In this document: positions 34,473 through 43,067 of the stretch, piece by piece
Numbering within the stretch: the stretch's first letter is position 1
Layout: the number at the start of each line of letters is the position of its first letter
NCBI RefSeq assembly: GCF_013204845.1
Contig: NZ_JABMKY010000002.1
Span: forward strand, 1 to 64,000
Direction of reading: 5' to 3'
DNA length: 64,000 bases
Origin: Paenibacillus qinlingensis
GTDB lineage: Bacteria; Bacillota; Bacilli; Paenibacillales; NBRC-103111
Program-made: the position numbers and the translations under genes
The notes under the pieces: model-generated
The model's input: only the letters and a program-made list of their open reading frames with translations
The model's database searches: none
What the model was told of the DNA's origin: nothing

Positions 34473-35066
34473 CTACCCCGTACTGCTTCTTTTGTTGAGC
34501 TTCTTAAATGCAGAATATTCACGATTTGATCTAATAAAATTTAATATCAAATTGGCGCATTCATCTGGACTCAAGGTTTCAGAATTTAGCTCAAGGTCAT
34601 ACACATTAAGGCAATAAACTTTATCATACTGTGAGATTGCTAGACCAATCTCTCTATCTCCCCTTAGTTTTTCTCTCCTAATAAGCTCCTCTTTCGAGCA
34701 AGTTACTCCTACAAGCAGTACAGGATGATTCAATAGTAAACTTAGAAATGTATTAAATCTATCGTCAGTATCATTTACGGTATCTACAACAATATTCGTC
34801 CCCATTTCCGACATAAATTTAATTGTTGAATAAAATAAAGTAATCAATGGGTCAATAATTATATGGGTTGGGCCTTGTGCATCTTCTGCATATTTGGTGT
34901 TAATGAAATCAATGTAGTCATGAAACAATCCATTAAAAAAAGCATCAATTGATAAATGATGAAACGAAATTTCATTTTGTTTTAATAGTTCTGTCGATAT
35001 GGAAGTCTTTCCGGAACTTGAAGTTCCATTTAGAAAAACTATTATCCCTTTTTTCAATTTAGTCAT
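34473..35066 (-). CDS. Chloramphenicol-phosphotransferase-like P-loop kinase
   Basis: 197 residues from ATG 35066 (AAAAGGTG directly before), which overlaps the end of the upstream membrane-protein gene. P-loop GTSSSGKTS at about 14-22 (Lys20), then FHHLSIDAFFNG, the conserved TNIVVDTVNDTDDR and VGVTCSKEELIRREKLRGDREIG (LID Arg-rich stretch), as in the CPT family of small-molecule O-phosphotransferases. The natural substrate is unknown; drug modification is possible but not shown. An in-frame ATG at 35084 is less likely. Confidence 0.8.
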   Translation of the reverse strand: MTKLKKGIIVFLNGTSSSGKTSISTELLKQNEISFHHLSIDAFFNGLFHDYIDFINTKYAEDAQGPTHIIIDPLITLFYSTIKFMSEMGTNIVVDTVNDTDDRFNTFLSLLLNHPVLLVGVTCSKEELIRREKLRGDREIGLAISQYDKVYCLNVYDLELNSETLSPDECANLILNFIRSNREYSAFKKLNKRSSTG

Positions 35067-35313
35067 CACCTTTTCGATTAACATATCGCGCTACCAAATA
35101 AAATACTGCATATATAGTAAAAATAATAACAGCAAAAAAAGGATACAAGAATTGATCAATATGTATCACAACAAAGGCAGAATCGTGATATTGAAAATCT
35201 TCTAAGGGTTCTTGCGCGTTCCCGAAATAAGTAATAACCTTAATTGCGAAATACATGATCATTGGTATAACCAAGGATAAAAGTATCCCAGCAACCACAC
35301 TCTTACGACTCAT
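35059..35313 (-). CDS. Small membrane protein, 84 residues
   Basis: Two hydrophobic segments (about 5-28 and 55-78) with a polar loop between and a basic C-terminus (RYVNRKGDD). ATG at 35313 after AAAGGGAAATATTTGT. Its stop overlaps the start of the CPT-like kinase gene by eight bases, implying coupled translation. No family recognised. Confidence 0.65.
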   Translation of the reverse strand: MSRKSVVAGILLSLVIPMIMYFAIKVITYFGNAQEPLEDFQYHDSAFVVIHIDQFLYPFFAVIIFTIYAVFYLVARYVNRKGDD

Positions 35314-35403
35314 ACAAATATTTCCCTTTCATCATTTACTTACAAACTCTTCATTTATATTTGGCTATTGATTTCCTTTAGCTGAATTCCGTGAATTGAC
35401 AAT

Positions 35404-35814
35404 TCACTCTCGCCTAAAATCGAATTTCTCATTTGGCAATCTTAAAACATGACCATTAATGTTAACAGTATCATCGTCAACCCATACGATATTTGCGTTC
35501 TCTTCTCTATAATTCCAATAAATATTTTTTTTCTTCGAGCTTTTGTTAGAAACAAGTTCTGCTCTTATAGCAAAGTTAGTCGTTGCTCCTCCATTTGAAA
35601 CATACGTATTAATTGTATATTTCCCGTTTGGGGAGTGTGATTGTTCAATTAATTCACCTGCCGGTAGCCGATTCATGTCAAAGAAGGCCCAGAATATCCC
35701 ATAGCAAATTAAACCAATGAACAGAAATCCAATTAAAAGCAAAAATCTAAACACATTTTTTTTGGTTCTCTTAATTTCATTACTAATGTTGTGGTCATCG
35801 TTTGATTGCTCCAT
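35404..35814 (-). CDS. DUF5412-family membrane-anchored protein
   Basis: 136 residues: an N-terminal cytosolic tail, one membrane helix (VFRFLLLIGFLFIGLICYGI) and an extracytoplasmic domain. The domain has the DUF5412 pattern: LPAGELIEQSHSPNGKYTIN, YVSNGGATTNFAIRAEL, KKKNIYWNYRE, IVWVDDDTVNINGHVL. The function of the family is unknown; related proteins are common as single genes in Bacilli. ATG at 35814 after GAGGAATAT. Confidence 0.85.
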   Translation of the reverse strand: MEQSNDDHNISNEIKRTKKNVFRFLLLIGFLFIGLICYGIFWAFFDMNRLPAGELIEQSHSPNGKYTINTYVSNGGATTNFAIRAELVSNKSSKKKNIYWNYREENANIVWVDDDTVNINGHVLRLPNEKFDFRRE

Positions 35815-35922
35815 ATTCCTCCACTAATAATGACCTAATTTACTATAAATTCCTCTTTATTATACTATATTTTGGAATTCCTCTATATCGTATCACTTCA
35901 AAAATTAACATATTTTTGAAAT

Positions 35923-35966
35923 AGTAAATTAGCCAACAACTCAATGCGGTTGTTGGCTAATTTACT
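35923..35966. terminator. Long perfect inverted repeat
   Basis: Arms AGTAAATTAGCCAACAAC (35923-35940) and GTTGTTGGCTAATTTACT (35949-35966), 18 bp without mismatch around an 8-base loop. It lies between the DUF5412 gene's 5' end and the 3' end of the AHSA1 gene, so it probably terminates transcription coming from the right. The unusually long stem could also be a mobile-element relic. Confidence 0.55.
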
Positions 35967-36105
35967 ATGAACCTAAGCATAAATACCACCAAGTTCTACT
36001 GCCCTTCATGTCGTGATGACTATCGTCTTCCGGTGGTAGCACACAATAACAAAAATGGGGAGGGAACAGAATTAACGAAGCTGGATTTTGTCTTTCATCA
36101 AAGGA

Positions 36106-36144
36106 AAAACGGGCTCTGCCGTCCCAAGGAGGCAGAGCCCGTTT
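36106..36144 (-). terminator. Terminator of the sigma factor - AHSA1 operon
   Basis: Stem AAACGGGCTCTGCC / GGCAGAGCCCGTTTT with a ten-base loop and a T run on the minus strand, immediately after the AHSA1 stop codon. Confidence 0.85.
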
Positions 36145-36152
36145 CGTTATTC

Positions 36153-36578
36153 TTATAATTCTTCCGTATATCGTTTAAAACTATCCAGAATTGCTTGCCA
36201 ACCCGCCTGTTGGAATTCAACGGGGTGAGTGTTCTCAGCATCGAAGATTTCAACGACCTTCGTGGACTCGCCTTGATCAATGAATGCAATATCTACTTTC
36301 CGTCCGTCTCCCAGTGTGTAAACAATCGTCTCATACAGCTTCACTTCGTCGTAAATCCCGCTAAAATCAAAACCCATACTGCCATCCTTCGCTTCCATCC
36401 TTGTCAGGAATTCGCCGCCTGCCCGCAAATCATTCTCCGCTCTTGGCGCATGCCATTCCTCGGAAGGTTGATTCCACTTTGTAATGTGGTCCGGCTCGGT
36501 CCAATAGCTCCATACTTTTGCTACGGGAGCTTGAATGACAGTCTCTACTGTTACTTTTGTTGAGTTGCTTGTTTCCAT
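36153..36578 (-). CDS. SRPBCC/AHSA1-domain protein
   Basis: About 141 residues from ATG 36578 (METSNSTKVTVETVIQAPVAKVW), placed behind GAGGTG; the longer frame to 36635 overlaps the sigma gene's end region and lacks an RBS. It is a START-like helix-grip fold: VIQAPVAKVWSYWTEPDHITKW, GGEFLTRMEAKDG, GFDFSGIYDEVKLYETIVY, ENTHPVEFQQAGWQAILDSFKRY. The AHSA1/YndB group binds hydrophobic small molecules. It follows an ECF-type sigma gene on the same strand, a pairing often seen with this sigma class. Confidence 0.88.
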   Translation of the reverse strand: METSNSTKVTVETVIQAPVAKVWSYWTEPDHITKWNQPSEEWHAPRAENDLRAGGEFLTRMEAKDGSMGFDFSGIYDEVKLYETIVYTLGDGRKVDIAFIDQGESTKVVEIFDAENTHPVEFQQAGWQAILDSFKRYTEEL

Positions 36579-36644
36579 TGTGAAGGACACCTCTTTACGG
36601 GAATTTTGTTTCTCATTAATATAGACGAATGCCAATCTCCGAAT

Positions 36645-37601
36645 TCATCGGTCTATTTGCTCCGGAAGCCCTAATCGGGAAAATAATTTTGCATTTATAA
36701 AATTTTGGACATGGAATATCCGATTATCTTTCACTTCAATCACGTGAATGCCCCAAGGAACCAGGACGGATGCCTCTTTACCGGGCATATACTGCGCCAG
36801 AGCGGGATAACCGCCATTCACTGTAGTTGGTAAAAATTTGGATCCCTCGCAATGCCAACGCGTAAGTGCAAAAAACGCGGACAAATCTTCTTGTCCGCTT
36901 ATCCACATGGCAAAAGGCGGCATGGACATACAACCTTCCTCATGGAACAACGACACAAGCGCTTGGATATCGAATTGCTCAAACGCTTCCACATACCGCG
37001 AGAGAAGACTCTGGTCGGGATTGACATTCATCTTACTAAATTCATCGGAGCGAAGACGAGTTCGTTCCATCGTCTCCCTGGCTCGTTGCAGGGCGCTGTT
37101 CGCCGCTGCCGGTGACATTCCCAACGTTTCCGCAATTTGTTTCGAAGACCATTCATAGACATCCTTCAGAATAAGAACCGCGCGTTGACGAGGCGGCAAG
37201 GTTTGCAAGAGTGCGATAAAGCACAGCTGAAGGGTATCCTTGCGAACGTAAGCATCTTCTGGATTTTCTCCAAATCCGGGTGATGGCCAAATCCAGGACG
37301 AGTCTGGCAGCGTTTCGTTCGGTTCGACAATCTTGATCGCCGGGTCGGACAAGTCAACAGGAAGCATACGGCGCTTCGCTTGCCTCAGCTTGTCCAGGCA
37401 TAAGTTTGACGCTATGCGGTAGATCCATGTTTTAATAGATGACTCCTGTCTGAATAGATTCCAGCTCTGCCATGCCCGAATATAGGTTTCCTGTACAGCA
37501 TCGTCCGCATCATCAATGGATCCCAACATTCGATAACAATACGAGGTTAATCCCGGCTTGTAGCTCTCAAATAACTTCATATCAAAAGCGGTTTCGTTCA
37601 T
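36645..37601 (-). CDS. ECF-type sigma-70 factor with C-terminal SnoaL-like domain
   Basis: 318 residues. Sigma region 2 at 15-85 (YCYRMLGSIDDADDAVQETYIRAWQ, IKTWIYRIASNLCLDKLR). Sigma region 4 at 135-190 (LLQTLPPRQRAVLILKDVYEWSSKQIAETLGM). A 130-residue NTF2/SnoaL-like extension follows (YVEAFEQFDIQALVSLFHEE, MSMPPFAMWISGQEDL). This layout matches the SigJ/TIGR02960-like ECF group, in which the C-terminal domain replaces an anti-sigma factor as sensor. ATG at 37601 after AAGGAGG. The downstream AHSA1 gene is likely cotranscribed. Confidence 0.9.
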   Translation of the reverse strand: MNETAFDMKLFESYKPGLTSYCYRMLGSIDDADDAVQETYIRAWQSWNLFRQESSIKTWIYRIASNLCLDKLRQAKRRMLPVDLSDPAIKIVEPNETLPDSSWIWPSPGFGENPEDAYVRKDTLQLCFIALLQTLPPRQRAVLILKDVYEWSSKQIAETLGMSPAAANSALQRARETMERTRLRSDEFSKMNVNPDQSLLSRYVEAFEQFDIQALVSLFHEEGCMSMPPFAMWISGQEDLSAFFALTRWHCEGSKFLPTTVNGGYPALAQYMPGKEASVLVPWGIHVIEVKDNRIFHVQNFINAKLFSRLGLPEQIDR

Positions 37602-37617
37602 CTTCGCCTCCTTAGAT

Positions 37618-38046
37618 TTATTGAATTGTTACTGATAATACTATACCAAGAAATAAACTAGATAGTGATGTTATGCCAAATAATTTTAATACCTTTCTCC
37701 TAGGAATTCTTCTGTGAGCAGCCCAAATAGTATTAGGATGTATACATCCAAAAATTAATAAAGTTAATGATATGAAAGATGTTAAAAAGAATGCCATTGT
37801 TATTTCAAGTTTTGTTATCGCAACTGCCAACAACATGCCGAAAACAAGAATAATTGCACTCATAATTAATTGCATTATCTTAATGAAAAACAAAACAAAC
37901 TTGCTGGTTTCCCTCTTCTTAATCGCATAATATCCATTAATAATATCTCTTTCCAAAAAACTGTAAAATCTATTCTTTCTTCGTGACTCTTGCCTTGAAA
38001 TTTTTTTCATTTCTTTTGTAAATTGTTTTTGTATTTTATTACTCAT
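37618..38046 (-). CDS. Hypothetical membrane protein, 142 residues
   Basis: A basic N-terminal region (KIQKQFTKEMKKISRQESRRKNRFYSF) is followed by three hydrophobic segments (about 50-75, 78-100, 120-141) separated by a basic loop RRIPRRKVLK. ATG at 38046 after CGAGGTGGG. No family recognised. Its stop lies 17 bases before the sigma factor gene start, so it might be cotranscribed with it, although nothing shows a functional link. Confidence 0.7.
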   Translation of the reverse strand: MSNKIQKQFTKEMKKISRQESRRKNRFYSFLERDIINGYYAIKKRETSKFVLFFIKIMQLIMSAIILVFGMLLAVAITKLEITMAFFLTSFISLTLLIFGCIHPNTIWAAHRRIPRRKVLKLFGITSLSSLFLGIVLSVTIQ

Positions 38047-38158
38047 ACTTGTCCCACCTCGACTCGTCTAAGAAACGAACCTACACAATACTAGATTAAT
38101 TGTTAAATAAATAATTCGCCAAAAATAGAATGTTACCTTTTTTTGTAAAACAGTTTAC

Positions 38159-38201
38159 TCAACAAGGAGCAGTTGCCGCGCGGCATACTGCTCCTTGTTG
38201 A
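38159..38201. repeat. Hairpin repeat (AGCAGTTGCCGCG type), left of the hydrolase gene
   Basis: Arms TCAACAAGGAGCAG (38159-38172) and CTGCTCCTTGTTGA (38188-38201), perfect over 14 bp, loop TTGCCGCGCGGCATA. Nearly the same core (GGAGCAGTTGCCGCG) recurs at 40320-40352, so the two copies flank the secreted hydrolase gene. The remainder of 38047-38433 is AT-rich without a visible gene. Confidence 0.65.
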
Positions 38202-38433
38202 GTTGAGTTATATGTTATAAGGTACCCAAATGCAATTTACGATAATTATTATTCATATACGTGTATCCAGAAAAGGCAACTAATCCTCTGTGCTATATCT
38301 TCTAAAACAGTTTTATTCACGGTTTGCGGCCTGTATAACAAAAATCGGACAGTTGTATAACAATAAATAAGCTGTGATTGGATGTTGGATCGGTATCATT
38401 GAGGATTAGTACTCCTTTAACTATTCTGCAAAC

Positions 38434-40107
38434 TTAATTGTTTTTCACCCAGTCACTGATGTCGTTGATGACTTCGGACGGGATATTACCCTGCTTGAGG
38501 TACTCCTGAGGCGTGCTCATGGCTCCCTCGCCTTCGGTATATAAGTGATTGAGTTTTGGGTACAGTCGATAAGTAACGTCTTTCCGATCCTTCAAGTTGT
38601 TCTTCCAGATATCAAGCTGCTCCGGCATGACTTGATAATCGCGCCCTCCCTGTAGGACGAGCATTTTCCCTGTCTGATTCTTCGCCATTTCAGCGGGCTC
38701 ATAACCGCGTAAGTCCATAAACCAATATCCGAGCGAATATTCTTTCGGAGGGTTGGCGGTGGATAAGTTAGGGTCCTTCAAGATGGCAAACTGCCCTTTA
38801 TAAAAGTCCAACGATTGGGGAGGCATCTGTTTCAGATCTACGAGATAAGAAAATTGCTCTTCCAATAAGTCGAAAAAGGAGCCGCCTGGTGCAGACATTA
38901 GAACCGTACCTGCAATTTGTTTATCTTTATCCGCTTCTATAAGACGCGGCATCATGAAACCTCCTTGGCTGTGTCCGAGTACATAAATCTGTTTCGGATC
39001 GATGCCTTCGGTGCTGCTCATTTGTTTAACGGCGGTAAGCGCATCATCGAGCGCTTCTTCTTTCATCGTCATATCTGGCAAATGACTGAGCTGCGCCGGA
39101 TATTCAAGGCTGCGTTTATCGTAACGCAGAACGGCAATACCCTGTGAAGCCAGGCCTACTGCTAGATCACTGAACGGCTTCAGCGCGCCAAGCCACTCGT
39201 CGCGGTCACTCGGCCCCGATCCGTGTACGAGCACAACTACAGGATGTGGACCTTTTCCTGTCGGCAGTGTCAGTGTGCCAGGTAAAGCCCAGCGACCTTC
39301 ACCGATCATCACTTCCTTTTCGTTATATGTTCCCGAATTCGCATAGCTCGGCAGTTTGTAACCTTCTAGCTTCATTGCCGCGGAAGCATCGAGCAAAAAG
39401 TCATCGATCTCTCCTGCATGATTAAATCTGATGATGAAAGGCATTTCGCTTTTTTCAAAAGTGAGAGTGAGCCTCACATTTTCGTGAACAATGGTTTTGT
39501 CGGACGTGAGTTTGGCTACACCTTTATAACTTCCAAGTTGACTTGATACGTTTCCGAAAAATTGTTTGATACTCTCCGCCGCTGCAACTGACCCCAGATT
39601 GGCGCTAAAAAACTGTGTCGAACTGTTTGGCGATGAGCCCAAAGCGGAGGCAATAAAAGCCGTCGCTTTGCCTGTGAGATCCGTTTTATCAAAGATGATA
39701 GCTTGTGCCTGGTCGTCCCAACCGATTGTGGTACCGAGTGCTTCATTGAGAGTACGGAGCGCAAAAATGGTGCGTCCTTCTACGAGCTGTGACGCTGCCG
39801 GCAAAGTAATTGCCTTGCCGTCGATTACAGCTTCATTGCTCCCGATTTTCAAGGATAATGCATGTCCGAGATATTTGACACTAACAGACGAGCTGGTTTC
39901 GTCCCATAACACTTCGCCACCAAGTGTTTCAACAACTGCACGTAAGGGTACGTTTTGCGTTGAACGGTCAGCAGCAATTTGGACATGTGAAGCGGGAGTA
40001 ACCGCCAACGTCTTACTGGTCGCAGCACTTGAGACGGTCGGGAGACTGACGGTTAAGGTCAGCATAGCCGAGATTACTTTTAAGGGAAGTGTAGAATTCA
40101 TTTTCAT
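38434..40107 (-). CDS. Secreted alpha/beta hydrolase with N-terminal copper-amine-oxidase-like domain
   Basis: 557 residues. Sec signal peptide 1-29 (LPTVSSAAT cleavage region). A copper amine oxidase N-terminal-like/stalk domain sits at 40-140 (VPLRAVVETLGGEVLWDETSS, GRTIFALRTLNEALGTTIGW), common in Paenibacillus extracellular proteins. A DUF3887-like region at about 145-250 comes next, and then an alpha/beta hydrolase at 265-557 with oxyanion VHGSGPSDRDE, nucleophile GHSQGG (Ser380), acid Asp490 (QGGRDYQ) and His521 (KLNHLY). Likely an extracellular esterase or peptidase-like hydrolase. ATG at 40107 after GGAGGTACTTACTT. Confidence 0.9.
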   Translation of the reverse strand: MKMNSTLPLKVISAMLTLTVSLPTVSSAATSKTLAVTPASHVQIAADRSTQNVPLRAVVETLGGEVLWDETSSSVSVKYLGHALSLKIGSNEAVIDGKAITLPAASQLVEGRTIFALRTLNEALGTTIGWDDQAQAIIFDKTDLTGKATAFIASALGSSPNSSTQFFSANLGSVAAAESIKQFFGNVSSQLGSYKGVAKLTSDKTIVHENVRLTLTFEKSEMPFIIRFNHAGEIDDFLLDASAAMKLEGYKLPSYANSGTYNEKEVMIGEGRWALPGTLTLPTGKGPHPVVVLVHGSGPSDRDEWLGALKPFSDLAVGLASQGIAVLRYDKRSLEYPAQLSHLPDMTMKEEALDDALTAVKQMSSTEGIDPKQIYVLGHSQGGFMMPRLIEADKDKQIAGTVLMSAPGGSFFDLLEEQFSYLVDLKQMPPQSLDFYKGQFAILKDPNLSTANPPKEYSLGYWFMDLRGYEPAEMAKNQTGKMLVLQGGRDYQVMPEQLDIWKNNLKDRKDVTYRLYPKLNHLYTEGEGAMSTPQEYLKQGNIPSEVINDISDWVKNN

Positions 40108-40319
40108 AAGTAAGTACCTCCAAAATGAGAAATTTTCAACATAACATTACGATAATTCTAGAAAAAAGTTCAAAGTAATTTGAGGATTGTTGCGGACGAT
40201 CAACATTTTTATACTTTTAGATAATTATCTAATAATCTAATATTATCATTGCTATTAACATTATTCAAGTTGCAAAATGACTGCATATAGGCAACGGTCA
40301 TTCGTTACTTTAATGAAAA

Positions 40320-40352
40320 CAGGGAGCAGTTGCCGCGGCAATCTGCTCCCTG
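40320..40352. repeat. Hairpin repeat (AGCAGTTGCCGCG type), right of the hydrolase gene
   Basis: Arms CAGGGAGCAG and CTGCTCCCTG around TTGCCGCGGCAAT. Close relative of the element at 38159-38201. Lies just after the alpha-mannosidase stop and may terminate it. The AT-rich 40108-40318 stretch otherwise holds the hydrolase promoter region and no gene. Confidence 0.65.
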
Positions 40353-40418
40353 CTTATTCTGCTATCGTTCTTTGCCAGTAAGACACCAGATTCTTGGCTG
40401 TCGATCCATTCTCGCCTA

Positions 40419-42896
40419 TTATCCCAGTAATTCGCATTCAATTAGGGTACTCTTTTGCAAATCTAGCTTACACGTCTTTACTTCAAAGCCATTGAAATCA
40501 AGGGGAATTTCCAAGTTCATGCTCGGAATCCTAACCACCGTTGATCTTGGTATCCCAGTCGGTTCGGAAAATCGTAAGATATACGTATCTTCACTATGCT
40601 CGGCACGCTTGAATGCCGTCATCTGGATCACATCATCAGTAAGTTGGATAGCGGAATCAGGTATCTGCCCTCCTCCATGAGGAAAAAAGGAAAGTGCATA
40701 CGGCTTCTCATTCCATTGAAGTGCCTCGCGGTCAATCAGTGCGAGCCTATTTGACTTGGTGCCGGCATTCAACCAGAATCTGAACATTCGTTCACCTTGA
40801 TCGATTCGCGGCGAGAAGCGATCATCTGGCATCAAAGGTCGGTCAAGGATTGGGTGTGCTGTATAAGCAGCCCCTCGCAATAAAGATGGTCTAATTACCC
40901 CATTTGAGCAATCTGATCCATAGATGCCATCATTAATTAATGTGACTGCGCCATTGCCACTGTCGGACACGAGAGCTGTCCATTTTTGTGCAACAACTTC
41001 TGTACCATCCGTTTCAAGAGACTGCACACCATAGATTGTCTGTCCCACATATCTGCCCTCATGGAGTATGGTTGGAATCGCAAGCTTCAGCATCGTGTCC
41101 TTCTCTTGCCACAATACACGTACATGGACCTCTACTTCCGTTCCAGTTTTGGGTAGTTTGTAAGTGAGGACGACCGCGGAATGGCCGTACTCGAACAGTG
41201 ATTCAATGACGGTACGTACTTCACCATCTTCAATAACCCTGACAGAGGGGAGAATTCCTTCTGAGATACCTGAGAGTTTCGTCCCTTCTTCAGGCGACAT
41301 AAGACGAAAAGTCCCTTTCACAGGCTCGAATCCATCCGTATCCATTCGCCAAGGGTCCCCATTATCGGTAACGACCAATGCTTGAAAGGCATTCTCTTTC
41401 AAATAAGGGATCCCCTCTACGACATACTGATCCATCAACCCTGTTTTGGTATTAATGACTACATGTAGCGACGTTGAGCGGAAAAGGATATTTCCATCTT
41501 GGAGCTCCACTTGAGGTTGTGGCTTCGAAGACAGTAATTCGATCCGACAATCGAATCGATTCATTGCGGATGGAGATAATTGTGCCTCAAACACAACTCT
41601 TTTGCGCCAGTCCAAATTTAGATTACTGTGTTCCTTCTCAGCTTGGGACAGAATACGAATGCTATCCTGATACACGACTGGCATAGAGAATTGATTCTGC
41701 CAGTTTTGATCGGCAAGCATGAATTCACATTCAAAGACACCACGAACAGGATAAGGATGCGGGTTATAGATGAGAATCGGGTACTCACCTTCAGCAGCCT
41801 CTCGTTGACCACTAGATAAGGCGAAGAATGCACGCGCTTTCAACCTTGAAGCAATCTCCAACCCATGATCCATTAAACGAAGGGAAGCTTCTTCTGCTGG
41901 CTGAATCGAAGTCCCTGGTAAAATATCATGAAATTCAGCCACCATCAGATCATGGAACGCATCCTTGAGCTCTTCCTGTGGGTAACGAAGGTATCCTTGC
42001 ATAGCGGCTGATGAAAGCATTTTTTCTGTTTGGTACAGCTCATTCTCTAGCTGACGATGCTTTTGTTTGATTCGGATCATCGAGGTGTAGCATCCGACAA
42101 AACGTCGATTCAAATCTCGTTCATGGCGTGGCAGAGCATCCGCTTTCCTTGCGAGATCCACAAAGTAAGCTTCTGGTGTTGAATGTACGACCTCTACTTT
42201 ACCTTTCGTTGACTCAATCAATGCCCCGATATGGTTTAGATCTAGACGAGAAGGCCCGCCACCATGATTTCCGACCCCCCAAAGAACAAGCTCTAAATCC
42301 TGAGGTGTTTGCTTGTTAATTCTCTCTTCGATTTTAATGTGTGCTTGACCAAGCAGCGTGTTATGCCCATCTTGGATTTGATGAGCAAGTACTTCGGAGC
42401 CATCGAACCCCACCCAGACGAAATCTTGCGCTGGGCCAGCTACGCGGTCATCCGGTCGCATGAATAGGTAGGAATCAAATCCTGCTTTTCGCATGAGCTG
42501 TACGAGACCTCGCGAGTGCCCGAAGGAGTCAAAATTAATAGCTGTGGTTGGACTTACACCAAATTTGTCTTTGAAATAAGTCCGCCCAAGCAAAATTTGC
42601 CTGACGATCGATTCTCCGGAAGGCATATTACAATCAGGCTGTAAGTACCACCCTCCCATGATGTGCCACTTGCCTGCTTGTACGAGGCCTTGTATTTTAA
42701 GGAATAAAGAAGGCTCATACTCCTCAATCCATTTGTATAGCAACGCTTCATTATGGTTGAATATGTACCCCTCAAATTCTTCGCAAAATGCTGCTGCCGC
42801 ACGAAAAGTTGAAACCGCAGCTGCCGCTCCTTCTTCCCACTCCCATTGCCATACGGGGTCTAAATGCGCATTGCTTAATAAATGAAGCTTTCGGAT
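40419..42896 (-). CDS. GH38 alpha-mannosidase without a standard start codon
   Basis: About 825 residues. The catalytic GH38 domain begins LHLLSNAHLDPVWQWEWEEG with the metal-binding His and Asp of HLDPVW, then NFDSFGHSRGLVQLM (nucleophile region) and VLWGVGNHGGGPSR (metal His). The middle domain (FHDLMVAEFHDILPGTSI) and beta-rich C-terminal domains follow. It cleaves alpha-mannosides, probably cytosolic turnover of oligosaccharides. No in-frame ATG, GTG or TTG exists between an upstream TGA and the catalytic motif: the frame reads ATT ACC ATC CGA AAG after AAAAGAGGAGAG, so ATC (42896) or ATT (42902) must serve. The first standard codon is a TTG at 42743, which would remove HLDPVW. Divergent from an araC gene. 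Confidence 0.85.
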   Translation of the reverse strand: MRKLHLLSNAHLDPVWQWEWEEGAAAAVSTFRAAAAFCEEFEGYIFNHNEALLYKWIEEYEPSLFLKIQGLVQAGKWHIMGGWYLQPDCNMPSGESIVRQILLGRTYFKDKFGVSPTTAINFDSFGHSRGLVQLMRKAGFDSYLFMRPDDRVAGPAQDFVWVGFDGSEVLAHQIQDGHNTLLGQAHIKIEERINKQTPQDLELVLWGVGNHGGGPSRLDLNHIGALIESTKGKVEVVHSTPEAYFVDLARKADALPRHERDLNRRFVGCYTSMIRIKQKHRQLENELYQTEKMLSSAAMQGYLRYPQEELKDAFHDLMVAEFHDILPGTSIQPAEEASLRLMDHGLEIASRLKARAFFALSSGQREAAEGEYPILIYNPHPYPVRGVFECEFMLADQNWQNQFSMPVVYQDSIRILSQAEKEHSNLNLDWRKRVVFEAQLSPSAMNRFDCRIELLSSKPQPQVELQDGNILFRSTSLHVVINTKTGLMDQYVVEGIPYLKENAFQALVVTDNGDPWRMDTDGFEPVKGTFRLMSPEEGTKLSGISEGILPSVRVIEDGEVRTVIESLFEYGHSAVVLTYKLPKTGTEVEVHVRVLWQEKDTMLKLAIPTILHEGRYVGQTIYGVQSLETDGTEVVAQKWTALVSDSGNGAVTLINDGIYGSDCSNGVIRPSLLRGAAYTAHPILDRPLMPDDRFSPRIDQGERMFRFWLNAGTKSNRLALIDREALQWNEKPYALSFFPHGGGQIPDSAIQLTDDVIQMTAFKRAEHSEDTYILRFSEPTGIPRSTVVRIPSMNLEIPLDFNGFEVKTCKLDLQKSTLIECELLG

Positions 42897-43067
42897 GGTA
42901 ATCTCTCCTCTTTTGTCATGTATGGTTTGTCATCTGCTTACATTTTCTCAAAATATAATACCTAAGTATATTCACTGGAATGACAAGCTTTTGAACAAAA
43001 ATAACATGCAAAGAAGGTTGTGCTATACTAAAAGCATACTTTCTAATTTTTCATAAAGGTGATCTTA

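Noticed and set aside
35967-36158. 63-codon plus-strand frame across the AHSA1 terminator
   Set aside because: It reads through two hairpins and into the antisense of a good gene; no RBS.
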